Source: Oscillospiraceae bacterium (GTDB taxonomy: Bacteria > Bacillota > Clostridia > Oscillospirales > Oscillospiraceae). From it: DNA of 64,000 nt. The DNA is taken from NCBI GenBank assembly GCA_017434755.1, contig JAFRER010000015.1, positions 97,222 to 161,221 of the forward strand. The letters are read 5' to 3'. This document shows, piece by piece, positions 47,751 to 58,100 of this stretch; positions within the stretch are counted from its first letter, which is position 1, and each line of letters opens with the position of its first letter. The notes beneath the pieces are model-generated. The model did not search any database, was not told the DNA's origin, and worked only from the letters and a program-made list of their open reading frames with translations. The translations under genes and the position numbers were made by a program.

Positions 47751-47790
47751 AAAAAAGACAGCCGTTGAGGCTGTCTTTTTTATACGGAAA
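47751..47790. terminator. Bidirectional terminator
   Basis: AAAAAAGACAGCC and GGCTGTCTTTTTT form a 13-base inverted repeat with a GTTGA loop between the MBL gene and the convergent transporter gene. Confidence 0.9.
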
Positions 47791-47796
47791 ACGCCG

Positions 47797-49191
47797 TCAG
47801 TATCCGACTGCGATCCCGACGGCGAGGAACAGGACCACCAGCACGGTGTTTACCAGAAACAGCGGCCAGGATCGTCTGATCCAGGTGAAATAGTCCTTTT
47901 CTATCATGGAAAGGGAGATCAGCAAAACAGGCGATGTCGGGAAAAGCATATTGGTATAGCCGTCCGCAAAGGTATAGATCAGAACCAGCATCTCCTTGCT
48001 CAGACCGACCTGCACGACTGCCAGGATCCCCATCACAAGGATGGCCTTTGCCGTGGAGGAAGAAATGAAGAACTCAAGGACCAGAACGATCAGGTAGATC
48101 ATAAGCGCGACTGCCAGAGCGCTGTGACCTGACGCTGCGGCAGTGATCGAATCGGCTATGGTGGGCAGGATGGAGCCCTGATCAAAGACGTATTTTATCG
48201 AGCCTGAGAGCGCAATGAAAACGATCGTCGGCAGCGCGCTGACAAAGCCGCGCAGAAAACTCCGGAGCACCTGCGGGAGCGAACCGGTGGCTGCCCAGCC
48301 CGCCGTGATACCAAAAATGAGAAAATACACGGCAAGGATCGGTACCGCGAGACCCTGCAGTGCCGGGATCACGGATGCGGCCACAATAACAAGCAGTGCG
48401 GCTGAAAGAAACAGAACATATATCCGGCGCTTCCGCTGCTCCGGGGCTGGGTCTTCGGCTTCGGTGAACGCTTCCTGCGAGGATGCGGCCAGTGCCTGCG
48501 CCGTGCGGGATGTGTACAGAAAGATATATGCAAGCAGCAGCAGGAACATAACGGCAAAGATGATCAGCCGGAACCAGATGTTGACCATCGGGTTGACACC
48601 GATGATCTCGGAAGCCAGGAGCACTGTGAAAGGATTTGTTATAGCAGTTGCAAAACCGAGGCCGCACGCGAGGATGCAGCAAAGGAATCCCGTGAAAGCA
48701 TCGTATCCGAGCAGAACGCAGAGCGACACCACGATCGGAAGCATCGTGAGCATCTCCTCGAACAGCCCCAGAAAAGCACCGAAACAATAAAACAGAAAAG
48801 CGAGAAGGATCAGCAGCAGACGCCTGCGGCTCCCGTACCTGCGTGCGACTGCACCGACCAGAGCCCGGATGCCTCCGGCATCTTCCATGACCTGAAAGGA
48901 TGCGGAAATCACAAGGAGGAAGACTGACAGCACCGCAAGTGTGAGCCCGTCAGATGAAAAGAATACCAGTACCGGGGCAAGGATCCCTTTCCAGACGGGG
49001 ATCCCGGACAGATCGTCTCTGCGGGTATAGGAAAGATAGTCCGGCCGCCCGTCCGGCAAAAGGCCGAAACTGCCGCGGGGAACGATATAGGTCAGAACGA
49101 TCGAGACCAGTAGAAGGACGACCAGCAGCAGAGTAACTTCAAAAAAGGTCTTCCGGGATATATTCAGGAGCGCTTTTTTCTTTTGTTGCAT
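47797..49191 (-). CDS. YfcC/DcuC-type transporter
   Basis: A 464-residue integral membrane protein with around 12 helices. The N-terminal TYIVPRGSFG, the helical pair with GAFLGLFEEMLTMLPIVVSL, and GYTNMLFPTSPVLLISLSM match YfcC family carriers, which are thought to move C4-dicarboxylates or amino acids such as arginine. It starts 28 bases inside the upstream acyltransferase gene, with GAGAGGGAA as ribosome site. The overlap implies coexpression. Confidence 0.85.
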   Translation of the reverse strand: MQQKKKALLNISRKTFFEVTLLLVVLLLVSIVLTYIVPRGSFGLLPDGRPDYLSYTRRDDLSGIPVWKGILAPVLVFFSSDGLTLAVLSVFLLVISASFQVMEDAGGIRALVGAVARRYGSRRRLLLILLAFLFYCFGAFLGLFEEMLTMLPIVVSLCVLLGYDAFTGFLCCILACGLGFATAITNPFTVLLASEIIGVNPMVNIWFRLIIFAVMFLLLLAYIFLYTSRTAQALAASSQEAFTEAEDPAPEQRKRRIYVLFLSAALLVIVAASVIPALQGLAVPILAVYFLIFGITAGWAATGSLPQVLRSFLRGFVSALPTIVFIALSGSIKYVFDQGSILPTIADSITAAASGHSALAVALMIYLIVLVLEFFISSSTAKAILVMGILAVVQVGLSKEMLVLIYTFADGYTNMLFPTSPVLLISLSMIEKDYFTWIRRSWPLFLVNTVLVVLFLAVGIAVGY

Positions 49192-50483
49192 GTCAGTTCC
49201 CTCTCATTTCTCCGCCGTTCAGACAGAAGATCGACAAACAGCGCCCAGCGTGCCGACTGCTCCGGATGCTCAAGGGGATAAAAGAAATACTGCTCATTGT
49301 TGTAGTATAATTCGAACTCCTTCGAGCATGAAAAGGCAAGCGCAGGGAGCTTCTCCGTCGGTATCGAAAAATCAATGCCTGGCGAATGGTATGAAAAGCA
49401 TTCTGCATCAAGGCGGCATTCACCTTTTTCTTTTCGAGATGACCCCCCTGCAGCAGGACAGATGACCGTACGCACGGCCGCATCCAGATGAAACCTGTCC
49501 AGTTCGGCACGTTCGGTTTCCCGTATATGGTCGTACCAGGCCGGGATGGTAAATGGTTCGGATGTGAAACGGTATTCTTCGTCAAGTGTATGGATGCTTT
49601 CGCAGGCACGGCACCGCAGTGTGTTTCCTTTGCTGTGCATGGAATACAGTTCACCGCAGTCTGCACAGCGGTAAAGCAGTCCTTCCAGACCTTCGGCCTT
49701 GTCCTTCCGGGGATAGGAACACGGAGGATCAACGGAGGCGTCGTTATAAAGCGTGGAGGTGATCAGCGCGTTGATCTCCGCGTCCTGCATGGTCTTAAGC
49801 TCATCACGCTTGATAATACGCTCCACAGAAACACGAACGCAGCTATCGGCATGATAGCGCCGTTTGCGCCATTTCGGGCCGGCGTAATAGGCACCGTGTA
49901 TCTTTACCAGGACAAGGTCAACGCCCAGCCGCCGGTAAAAAGCCGCGCCCTCTTCCACAATAGGATTGGAACGGCCGTCGGGGGAAAGACGTCCTTCCGG
50001 GAAGATGACGACCGGGTAACCGCTGCGCAGAGTCCGCATGATACTTACCGGCGCTCCGAAGTCAGAAGTAAAGAGCTTTTTTGCGAGCATACCGGACTTG
50101 CGCTTCAGTGTTTTCAGTACGGGACGCGTACAGTAATAGTTGTTGATCAGAAATGCCGGCGGACGGGGATGTGCCATCCGGTGGATATAGTTGAAGTCAA
50201 AGAAGGACTCGTGATTTGCCAGCATGATATACGGTGCCTCAGCCTGCGAGAGGGCTTTATCCTCGATGATCAGGCGCGGACTTCTGCCCTGTAACAGACG
50301 GCTGATGAGAAAAATCAGTCTATAGACAGGTGAGTCCGGCGTTCCGGCGTTTTTACGGGAAAAGCAGACAATCAGCACAACGGCGGCTGCCAATAGTATT
50401 GCCGCAAAAAGAACAGCAGCAAAAACAGGTATATCGTTTCTGAAAAAGGGCATTCCGCCGCTTATCTCTGTTAAAGCAACCAT
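49164..50483 (-). CDS. PlsC-type acyltransferase with zinc ribbon and C-terminal domain
   Basis: A 439-residue protein. A membrane helix (about 20-42) precedes a PlsC domain: motif I NHESFFDFNY (HxxxxD-like, His and Asp), motif III FPEGRLSPDGRSNP. About residue 275 a zinc ribbon follows (YRCADCGELYSM, LRCRACESIH), and the last 100 residues form an unfamiliar domain. PlsC enzymes add the second acyl chain of phosphatidic acid, but the extra parts suggest another acceptor. It overlaps the GNAT gene by 13 bases and the transporter gene by 28. Confidence 0.82.
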   Translation of the reverse strand: MVALTEISGGMPFFRNDIPVFAAVLFAAILLAAAVVLIVCFSRKNAGTPDSPVYRLIFLISRLLQGRSPRLIIEDKALSQAEAPYIMLANHESFFDFNYIHRMAHPRPPAFLINNYYCTRPVLKTLKRKSGMLAKKLFTSDFGAPVSIMRTLRSGYPVVIFPEGRLSPDGRSNPIVEEGAAFYRRLGVDLVLVKIHGAYYAGPKWRKRRYHADSCVRVSVERIIKRDELKTMQDAEINALITSTLYNDASVDPPCSYPRKDKAEGLEGLLYRCADCGELYSMHSKGNTLRCRACESIHTLDEEYRFTSEPFTIPAWYDHIRETERAELDRFHLDAAVRTVICPAAGGSSRKEKGECRLDAECFSYHSPGIDFSIPTEKLPALAFSCSKEFELYYNNEQYFFYPLEHPEQSARWALFVDLLSERRRNERELTCNKRKKRS

Positions 50484-51004
50484 TTGTTCACGATCGCGGG
50501 CTTTTCAAAGCCCCAGTCCTCTTCCGCCGCATGCACTACCAGAGAGAAACCGTTTTTGAGAAGCACCTTATCGGAACCGATGTTTTCCACCATGGTGCTG
50601 GCAGTGATGATATCGATATCCGTATGCTCCCTTAGGTATCTGAGCATCAGTGCTGTTGTTTCCGTGCCTATACCCTTGCCCCAGCATCTTTCCGCAAAGC
50701 GGTACCCGAGGCTGATCTTTTTATACTCCGCACGATATCCGTAAAACTCCGCAAGTCCGCAGAATCCTTCTTCGACGAACACACCGAGGATAAGGGAATC
50801 TTCCAGACATTCGGTATATAGACGCTCTATGACGCATTGCACGTCATCGTATTTCTTCTCGAATAAAAAAGTGGGGAGATACCTGTAGACATGCGGGGAA
50901 CCAACAAATTCCCGCAGAGCGGGAGCGTCCTCCTGCGTAAGACCTTTTAAGACAATTCGTTCTCCCCGGATGTACGGCACTTCCGGAAAAAGATCACACA
51001 TCAT
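50471..51004 (-). CDS. GNAT-family N-acetyltransferase
   Basis: A 177-residue acetyltransferase of the RimJ/RimL-like group. It starts IRGERIVLKGLTQEDAPAL, has the acetyl-CoA loop CWGKGIGTETTALM and VENIGSDKVLLKNGF near the end. The acceptor is unknown. The frame overlaps the downstream acyltransferase start by 13 bases, so the three genes down to 47797 are probably one operon. The start could be either of two adjacent ATGs (51004, 51001); the ribosome site is weak. Confidence 0.87.
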   Translation of the reverse strand: MMCDLFPEVPYIRGERIVLKGLTQEDAPALREFVGSPHVYRYLPTFLFEKKYDDVQCVIERLYTECLEDSLILGVFVEEGFCGLAEFYGYRAEYKKISLGYRFAERCWGKGIGTETTALMLRYLREHTDIDIITASTMVENIGSDKVLLKNGFSLVVHAAEEDWGFEKPAIVNKWLL

Positions 51005-51116
51005 TCAGTTGCACCACCCGAAAACTGCTTAAAACAAATAATATTGGTATTATAACATATCTGTCCCCGGTGGGAACATAAAAATGGAGGGCCGTTCCAG
51101 AGAGAGACGGCAATTG

Positions 51117-51145
51117 TTGAAATGCGGGGAAAAGCGCTGTATAAT
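51117..51145 (+). promoter_or_regulatory. Promoter of the 51170-53929 gene group
   Basis: TTGAAA (51117-51122), 17-base spacer, TATAAT (51140-51145), 25 bases before the first start. Confidence 0.8.
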
Positions 51146-51169
51146 GAATGAAAATCAAGGAAAAATGAT

Positions 51170-51919
51170 GTGTCCGGAAACGGAGAATGCAGACCGATGG
51201 TTAAAAGAGCGTTCCTGATCGGGGAGAATCAATGCTTTGCATACGGTGATGAAGAGCCGCGGTTCCTGCTCATCCAGCCGGAGGGCGAAAGAGCAGAGTC
51301 ACCTGTGAGACAGCCGGAATGCATCTCCTCCCTATGCGGAAGTTCCTTTCTGCATGTATCATTCAGAGTGACAGACTGGAACAAAGAACTTTCTCCATGG
51401 AACGCGGCTCCCGTTTTCGGCAGGGATGCTTTCGGAAACGGGGCGGCCGGCACGCTTATGTTTATTATGGAAAAGCTGCTGCCGTATGTCCGTGCGGAGT
51501 TCGGCATCGGCCCGAAAGTGCCCATGGTGCTCGGCGGTTATTCTCTTGCAGCTTTTTTTGCCCTGTGGTGTGCTTATCAGACGGACACATTCTCCGCGAT
51601 TGCAGCTGCCTCCCCGTCGGTCTGGTTTCCCGGATGGATAGAGTATGCCGGCGCACGCAGGCCCCTTGCCGGCTGTATTTATCTCAGCCTGGGCGACAGG
51701 GAGAAGAAGGCGAAAAACAGTATTCTCTCCTCAGTCGGCGACTGTTTAAGGGAGCAGTATCGACTGCTTGAAGAAAGCGGCGTCAGAAGCATGCTTGAAT
51801 GGAACCCCGGAAACCACTTTACGGATCCGGAACTGCGCTGCGCAAAGGGCTTCGTCTGGTGCATGGAAAAACTGGGGGAACAGGCCGATGGAGATAACGG
51901 AAACCATATATCCCGCTGA
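51170..51919 (+). CDS. Alpha/beta-hydrolase, esterase-like
   Basis: A 249-residue alpha/beta-hydrolase of the putative esterase (Esterase D/enterochelin) type. The nucleophile elbow is VLGGYSLAAFF and the catalytic His is likely in WNPGNHFTDPE. GTG at 51170 has AAGGA 8 bases upstream; ATG at 51197 is an alternative. The gene overlaps the next by 32 bases, so the group is probably an operon. Confidence 0.8.
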   Translation: MSGNGECRPMVKRAFLIGENQCFAYGDEEPRFLLIQPEGERAESPVRQPECISSLCGSSFLHVSFRVTDWNKELSPWNAAPVFGRDAFGNGAAGTLMFIMEKLLPYVRAEFGIGPKVPMVLGGYSLAAFFALWCAYQTDTFSAIAAASPSVWFPGWIEYAGARRPLAGCIYLSLGDREKKAKNSILSSVGDCLREQYRLLEESGVRSMLEWNPGNHFTDPELRCAKGFVWCMEKLGEQADGDNGNHISR

Positions 51920-52460
51920 CCGCAGGCAGTGGCGGGAATGGCTCTCGGAAAACTTCGAGACCAGTAAAGAGATCTGGCTGATGGTCCCTTTAAAATGCTC
52001 GGGCGAGCAGGGCATATCCTATAACGATTCCGTTGAGGAAGCCCTATGCTTCGGCTGGATCGACAGCACGGCAAAAGCCTTTGACGACGGCCATCAGGTC
52101 AGACGGTTTACACCGAGGCGGAAGGGGAGCGCCTATTCGCAGCTGAACATTGAGCGGCTCAAACGGCTCGATCAGCAGGGCCTCATCCATCCGAAAGTCA
52201 GAGTCTCCGTTGAGGTGCTTTTGAGCAGACCTTTCATCTTCCCGGAGGATATTCTGGATGAGATCCGGAAAAACGGTGCCGCATGGGAAAACTTTCTGCA
52301 TTTCAGCGACGCCTATAAAAGGATCCGTATCGCCTACATCGATGATGCAAGGGACCGCCCGAGAGAGTTCCGGAAGCGCCTCGAAAGCTTTATCCGCAAG
52401 ACAGAGCAGAACAGACTGATCACCGGCTACGGCGGCACCGACAAATACTACGGACTGTGA
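51888..52460 (+). CDS. YdeI/OmpD-associated (bacteriocin-protection) family protein
   Basis: A 190-residue cytosolic protein. The conserved blocks are WLSENFETSKEIWLMVPLK, YNDSVEEALCFGWIDSTAK, RRFTPRRKGSAYSQLNIER and the helical tail. This family is named after YdeI and is found widely without a settled function. The ATG at 51888 has GGGGGAA 6 bases upstream, inside the end of the esterase gene. Confidence 0.88.
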   Translation: MEITETIYPADRRQWREWLSENFETSKEIWLMVPLKCSGEQGISYNDSVEEALCFGWIDSTAKAFDDGHQVRRFTPRRKGSAYSQLNIERLKRLDQQGLIHPKVRVSVEVLLSRPFIFPEDILDEIRKNGAAWENFLHFSDAYKRIRIAYIDDARDRPREFRKRLESFIRKTEQNRLITGYGGTDKYYGL

Positions 52461-52475
52461 AACGTAAGGGGAAAA

Positions 52476-52796
52476 ATGATAATGATAATGATGCTAAAAG
52501 CAGCAGCGACCCTTTCTTTTGGGATACCGGTCATTGTTTTCGGCCTGATGATCTGGAAAACGCACAGGCTTACGCTCGTCCATACGGCATACTATGACGG
52601 AGTGAGACCGGAGGATGTCCGTGCGTATACGAGTCTGATAGGCTTCGGAGTCACGCTCATAGGGATCGGCATCTGCTTGACAGGGCTGCTCGGCTTCGCG
52701 ACAAAGTCATTTCTTATGAGACTGCCCGCCCTCGCCGGGCTGATCGCAGGATTCATCTTTATCAACAGGGCGCAGAACGAATATAACAGAGGCTGA
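52476..52796 (+). CDS. Small membrane protein, DUF3784-like
   Basis: A 106-residue protein with three hydrophobic helices (LSFGIPVIVFGLMIWKTH, IGFGVTLIGIGICLTGLLGF, RLPALAGLIAGFIFI). The spacing resembles DUF3784 membrane proteins; the match is loose. It starts 15 bases after the YdeI-like gene with AAGGGG upstream and precedes the threonine-synthase-like gene by 35 bases. Several ATGs occur in the first six codons. Confidence 0.68.
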   Translation: MIMIMMLKAAATLSFGIPVIVFGLMIWKTHRLTLVHTAYYDGVRPEDVRAYTSLIGFGVTLIGIGICLTGLLGFATKSFLMRLPALAGLIAGFIFINRAQNEYNRG

Positions 52797-52831
52797 AAAC
52801 AGAACACATACCGGATCAAGGAGAAAACCCT

Positions 52832-53929
52832 ATGAGATTTATTTGTTCCCTCTGCGGGAAGACAGAGCCTTCCGATACCCGCAAGGCACACTGTGACTGC
52901 GGGGGGCTCTGGAAGCTTGACTGTCCGCTGCCGGTTTTTGACTTGGCCGAGATCGACCGGGATGAGTGGAGCATATTCCGCTACAGGCGTTTCATGGCTC
53001 TGGATGACGACAGCACATGGAGAAAAACAACGCTCGGCGAGGGGATGACGCCCATCGTGCGGCTGGATGAGAACGTCCTGCTCAAGATGGATTACTACAT
53101 GCCGACCCTTTCCTTCAAAGACCGTGGTGCTGCCGTTCTCGTGGCGCACTGCCTGGCCATCGGCGTGGACAGTGTGGTGCAGGACAGCAGCGGAAACGCG
53201 GGCAACTCCGTGGCGGCCTACTGTGCAAAAGCCGGGATCCGCTGCGAGATCTTCGTTCCGGAAGGGACAAGTCCCAAGAAGATCGACATGATTCGTGCCC
53301 ACGGGGCGCTATGCACTGTGGTGCCGGGAAACCGCGACCACTGCGCGGATGTGTGCAGGGAAAAGGTCGAGCGGCAGGGCGTGTACTATGCTAACCATGT
53401 ATACAATCCTTTATTCTATGAAGGAACGAAAACATACATTTACGAGGTGTATGAACAGTTGCACCGCATTCCGGCGAATCTAGTGATCCCTGTTGGGAAC
53501 GGTACGCTGTTCCTCGGGGTCATGCACGCGCTGGAGCACCTGCTGGAATCCGGCTGTATCGAAAAAATGCCGCAGATCATTGCGCTTCAGCCGCAGACCT
53601 GCGACCCGCTTCTTCGCGCAGCTGCTCAGGGATTGCCTGAGCCGGCGGCCGTCTCTCCAACGCCTACTATCGCAGAGGGCATTGCCATCGGCAGACCCAT
53701 GCGCGGCAGGGAGATCCTGGAGTATGTTTATCGCTATGGGGTCCGCTTCATCCATGCTCCGGAGGACAGGATCCTGGATGCCCGGTCTGCCCTTGCGGCC
53801 AAAGGAATCTACTGCGAGCATACGACCGCCGCAAACTATGCCGCTTATCTTGCCTATACGGAACAGTACGGTCCGACGCCGGACTGCCTCATCACCATGT
53901 GCGGCGCCGGGCTGAAGTCCGACCATTGA
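52832..53929 (+). CDS. Threonine synthase-like PLP enzyme
   Basis: A 365-residue fold-type II PLP enzyme. An N-terminal zinc-type cluster (FICSLCGKTEPS, HCDCGGLW) is typical of the archaeal-type threonine synthase group. The PLP lysine is in TLSFKDRGAAV, followed by QDSSGNAGNSVAAY and the phosphate loop PVGNGTLFLG. Threonine synthase makes threonine from O-phosphohomoserine, but related enzymes use other phosphoamino acids. No thrB or hom is nearby. AAGGAG is 10 bases before the ATG. Confidence 0.85.
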   Translation: MRFICSLCGKTEPSDTRKAHCDCGGLWKLDCPLPVFDLAEIDRDEWSIFRYRRFMALDDDSTWRKTTLGEGMTPIVRLDENVLLKMDYYMPTLSFKDRGAAVLVAHCLAIGVDSVVQDSSGNAGNSVAAYCAKAGIRCEIFVPEGTSPKKIDMIRAHGALCTVVPGNRDHCADVCREKVERQGVYYANHVYNPLFYEGTKTYIYEVYEQLHRIPANLVIPVGNGTLFLGVMHALEHLLESGCIEKMPQIIALQPQTCDPLLRAAAQGLPEPAAVSPTPTIAEGIAIGRPMRGREILEYVYRYGVRFIHAPEDRILDARSALAAKGIYCEHTTAANYAAYLAYTEQYGPTPDCLITMCGAGLKSDH

Positions 53930-53951
53930 GTGTCAGATCCACAATCAAACA

Positions 53952-53995
53952 GAAAAAAGTGCCGACCAACAATTGGCCGGCACTAACTATTTTTT
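53952..53995. terminator. Bidirectional terminator
   Basis: AGTGCCGACCAA and TTGGCCGGCACT (53958-53984) form a stem with one mismatch; A6 on the left and T6 on the right, between the threonine-synthase-like and flavodoxin-like genes. Confidence 0.85.
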
Positions 53996-54003
53996 GATGT
54001 GAA

Positions 54004-54987
54004 TCAGTCTTCTTTCTTTTCCGCTTTTTTCTTGGTTCTGGAGGGGGCCTTCACGGTCCACTGCTCCATCTGACGATATTTTTTGACCTGCTCGTCGATC
54101 TCGGGACCGCCCTGCTGTGAGCGGATCTCGCCGTGCAGATTGATCTCACGTGCGTGATCGAATTTGCCCATCATGGTGAGACGATTCTGGTTGTCCACAG
54201 GCCAGTTGAACTTCATCTTGCCGTTCTCGTCGAGGCTGATGTAGCCCTTGCGTCCGCATACGGCGCATTCCACATAGTTTCTGTTGGGCTTCGCAATGAC
54301 AAGGCTGAGGTGGCAGCCGGGGCAGGCTTCACCGTCATTGTCGGAGCCGAGCCAGCGGTTCTCCCAGTCGATCTGCGGGTTGAGCACAGCGTGGCCGACA
54401 TTCTGACCGAGGTATTTCGCCCTGCGGACGACTTCGGGGCGCAGGAAGACCTCACCGGCATCGCCGCAGGCATAGAGATTCAGGTTGTCGACAACATTGG
54501 TCTGCGCGGAGAAGGTGGTGGTGTAAAGGGTGGGCATGCCGAGGCTGGTCCAGTGCTCACTGAGCGCACCACCAGCACAGATCAGTCCGCCGGGGCGCTG
54601 TTTTCTGCGGCCTTTTGCCCATTCGGGGCTTCCGCCGTTCATCTCCCACATGGCCATGTCCATCTTGGGCCCGAAGACTCTGTCGCGGAAGTCGGTGACG
54701 ATACCGCAGGGAGAGAGGGACCATACAGGAGCCGCGAGAATGTATCCGTCGGAATCAAGGAATTTCTCATTGAGCCAGGCGCCATCGTCTTTCCAGATGC
54801 AGGCGGCCGGACCCTTGGAATGGCAGGGACCGTTGCCGCAGGCACTGCAGGGGTGCAGGTCGCACTCGTTCAAGCGGATCAGTTCAACGTCTATGCCCAT
54901 CGCCGCAATCGCCTCCAACGCGATCTTGGTGAGGGTCTCCGTGGTGCCGTTGCGTCTGCCGGCGGTGAATGCTGTTACTTTTGGCAT
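54004..54987 (-). CDS. Flavodoxin-fold NAD(P)H-dependent oxidoreductase
   Basis: A 327-residue protein. The flavodoxin-like half (TAFTAGRRNGTTETLTKIAL with the FMN phosphate loop, CSACGNGPC, YILAAPVWSLSPCG) belongs to the NADPH-dependent FMN reductase class with an extra cysteine motif. The C-terminal 110 residues include CPGCHLS and CAVCGRKGY, probably a zinc ribbon, and a Lys-rich tail. GGAGG lies 8 bases before the ATG. Substrate unknown; single gene. Confidence 0.83.
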   Translation of the reverse strand: MPKVTAFTAGRRNGTTETLTKIALEAIAAMGIDVELIRLNECDLHPCSACGNGPCHSKGPAACIWKDDGAWLNEKFLDSDGYILAAPVWSLSPCGIVTDFRDRVFGPKMDMAMWEMNGGSPEWAKGRRKQRPGGLICAGGALSEHWTSLGMPTLYTTTFSAQTNVVDNLNLYACGDAGEVFLRPEVVRRAKYLGQNVGHAVLNPQIDWENRWLGSDNDGEACPGCHLSLVIAKPNRNYVECAVCGRKGYISLDENGKMKFNWPVDNQNRLTMMGKFDHAREINLHGEIRSQQGGPEIDEQVKKYRQMEQWTVKAPSRTKKKAEKKED

Positions 54988-55113
54988 TGTTATTCCTCCG
55001 TTTAGAATAGATTGTTGTTAAGCTTATCATACACTTAAGCCGCTTGAGAAAAGTATATCAGATAATTATATGCCTTTTCAATCTGTTTTTTTAGAAAACC
55101 GGAGCCATGTGAA

Positions 55114-55149
55114 ACAGGCCATCGGCAAGGGGCCCCGCCGATGGCCTGT
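55114..55149. terminator. Hairpin at the 3' side of the BlaR1-type gene
   Basis: ACAGGCCATCGGC and GCCGATGGCCTGT form a perfect 13-pair stem with a GGGGCCCC-containing loop that can itself pair. On the minus strand it follows the protease gene; only TTT follows, so termination is plausible but not certain. The rest of 54988-55168 holds no gene. Confidence 0.7.
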
Positions 55150-55168
55150 ATTATTTGTATGAACTGTT

Positions 55169-58100
55169 TTACCGGAGGCTCAGGTCGGTGGAGATGCAGG
55201 TGACCTTCATGTTCTCATAGCTCAGTGTATCTCCGAAGCAGCTCATGGCGATCCGGTCGAAGGCAAACGTGTTGCCGAAAATGCTGGAACCATAAGCGTC
55301 CAGCGGCGCATCCGCGATCAGCCTGCAGAATTCATCCGGAAGAAGATTGGTATCGTTCGCCCAGGACAGGAATGTTTCGCGGTCCTGGATCACGGCAGAC
55401 ACGCCGTAGGAATAGACATTCAGCGGAAAGTTCAGCTTGTCCGCCAGGGATTCCCAATCTTTTCCGGCAATGTCCTTCTGCACGGCCCTCGCGAACTGCA
55501 GCATCGGGCTTCCTTCTTCAAACGGGACGGGGTCTGCGCCGGCAAAGGGGTTTTCGGGGAACAGATCCGAGGGAGCGTTCCCGGAACCGGACTCCTCGAA
55601 GCCGTAGGGGAGAAGCGCCCCGTCCGGACCGACGTCGTAATAGCTGTCAAGGCCGGTGACGGGATTGCCGTTCCAGTACTTGTCGCCGCAGTTGTAGAAG
55701 GTGACCGCGGGGCTCGGGACATCGTGGATGTTGCACTGGCGGAAGCTTATGCCGTCCGTGTCATGCATATTTACAGCTCCGAAGGAGCATTCGTAGATCT
55801 CGCACTTATCCACCGTGATGCTGTTGCAGTTTGCAGTCTCTATGCCGAGGATACCGCAGCCGTAGAGACGGCAGCTCTCCAGCCGCAGATCGCCGCAGCC
55901 CTCGAAGTACAGCACGCCGCCGGCGCATTCACCCGGCTCCTTCGTATGCCCCGCTGTGAAGCCCATGAGCTCAATATCCTTGCAGGAAACAAAGGAAAGA
56001 ACGTTCGCATAGCGCGGTACGGCGGAAATGACTGTGGCTTTCGGGTCCTCCGATTCAGCGGATACCGTAAGCCCGCTTACGTTACGGATCACCAGCTGCG
56101 GACCGTCCCAGCGCTGCTCCCAGTAGAAATACTCTCCCTCGGAGATACCGTAGCCCGCCGCGGCGCTCAGGTCATAGGTGCCAGCTTCAAGGATTATTGT
56201 GCGGTCAGGACCTATTGCCTGTATAAGCTCGTCTATGCTGCTTACTTTGATCTGACCTCCGGCAGGCACATCAGCTGCTGCGGTGAGAGGAACGGAAGAC
56301 CAAACAGAGTCCGGGTCTATCTTTTTGAACTTCATCAGTTCGAACGCCTCTTCGGGAAGATCCCTGCCCTCGGCATCCTTGGCGGGAACATTGTCCTCTC
56401 CGCCCCAGATCCCGCTGCCGGACCAGGAAGCTCCGATGGTGTTGTCCTTGAAGGAACAGCCATCCACCGTGGCGCTGTACTGATAGCAGGCGAATGCGGC
56501 GGAGGAGATATCATTGTTTTTCACGGTGTTTGAGAGGAACATGGCGTTCTTGTTCGAGAAGGAATAGAACAGCATCTGGGTGCGGTTATTGTAGATGCGG
56601 GAGTCATATACGGCGAACCCGTCGGAGTTGGCGGCATAGAACATGCAGAAAGCGGAGGAATCGCCTTCCTTTGTGCCGCAGCTGTATACATCGCAGTCCT
56701 CAACACGTACATTCCTGCTGGAGTAGGATTCTATCGCTCCGTTGCTGCATTCATATATCTCTGTAGACGAGACTTTGACGTCTGTGGAATTGCTTGCCGT
56801 CACACCGACGGTCCCGCAGCCGTAGAGGCTGCATTTGTCGACCGCAGCCGTATTGCAGTAGTCAAACAGCAGCACGCCACCGGAGCAGTATCCGGGAGCC
56901 TGTGTATGCCCCGCGGTCAGATCGGATACGCGAAGATCCGTGCAGTTTGCAAAGCGGATCACGTTTGCATATCTCGGAACGGCGGCGATCACCGTTTTGC
57001 CGGCGCCCTCTCCGCGGATGGTGAGGTTATGGGCATTGTGGATTTCAAGTTCTCCGCCCTCGTCATATATGTCGTTCCAGCTGTAGTACTTGCCGGCGGA
57101 AGCGGCGTAGTCCTTTGCCGTGCTCAGGTCATAGGTACCCTCGGCGAGCTCGATGATGGTATCCGGGCCGATGGCGGCGAGAAACTCGTCCACGGTGGAT
57201 ACTTTTATGACCGCGGCGTTCGGGTCGTCTGCGGGTTCGGGTTCCTTGCTGTTATTCTGAGGACCGGCAACCGCTCCGCAGCCGGCCATCAGCACCAGCG
57301 CCAGTACCGCGGCCAGGATCCGGGTCTTGCTTTTTTTGTAGTTCATAATCTGCTCCAATCGTTCTTTCAGATTTTTCTTTTCGGTGGAAAACGTCGTGGC
57401 GACGACTCCCGTGGGCAGGGCGGAAGCTGCCGCCATGTTCAGGAGCGTTTTCCCGTAGGATTCTTTCGCTCCGCGATCCATGGACCTGAGCAGCATCTCA
57501 TCGCAGCTCAGCTCACAGGAACGGTCGATCTGCCTGCGTATGAACAGGGTCAGCGGATTGAACCAGTGCAGAGAGAGCACCAGCACGGAAAACCATTTAT
57601 ACAGCGTGTCCCGTCTGCGGAAATGCATGAGTTCATGACGGAATATGTTCCTCAGCTCTTCATCGCTGTATCTGCGTTCAGGAAGGACTATCTTCGGGGA
57701 AAACAGTCCGAACATCATCGGGGTGGGAACGTTTTCACTCAAATACAGAGCCGGCTTCTTTCCGGGCAGCTCTATATAGACCGAGCGCGTGAAAATATCC
57801 GGTTCCGTCAGATCACGCCTGATTATCCGGGTGAAGTGAAGGTAGGAGATCACACAGACGGAAAAGCCGATGATCGCACCGGCCGCCCATATGGATGCCC
57901 ACAGCTTTCCGGATCTCAGGTCTATGTGCAGACCGCTACGGGAAACCGGATCAGCGGACGTCGGATCGATCGCTGCTGCTGTTTCCGGCTCAGACGGCAC
58001 GGCAGGTACGGGGCGTTTATCGGAAATGCCCGCTGTTTCAACGGCCTTATATCCTCCGCTGATCTCAGGCGCCTCGTACGGATCCGTCTGCTCAACAGAG

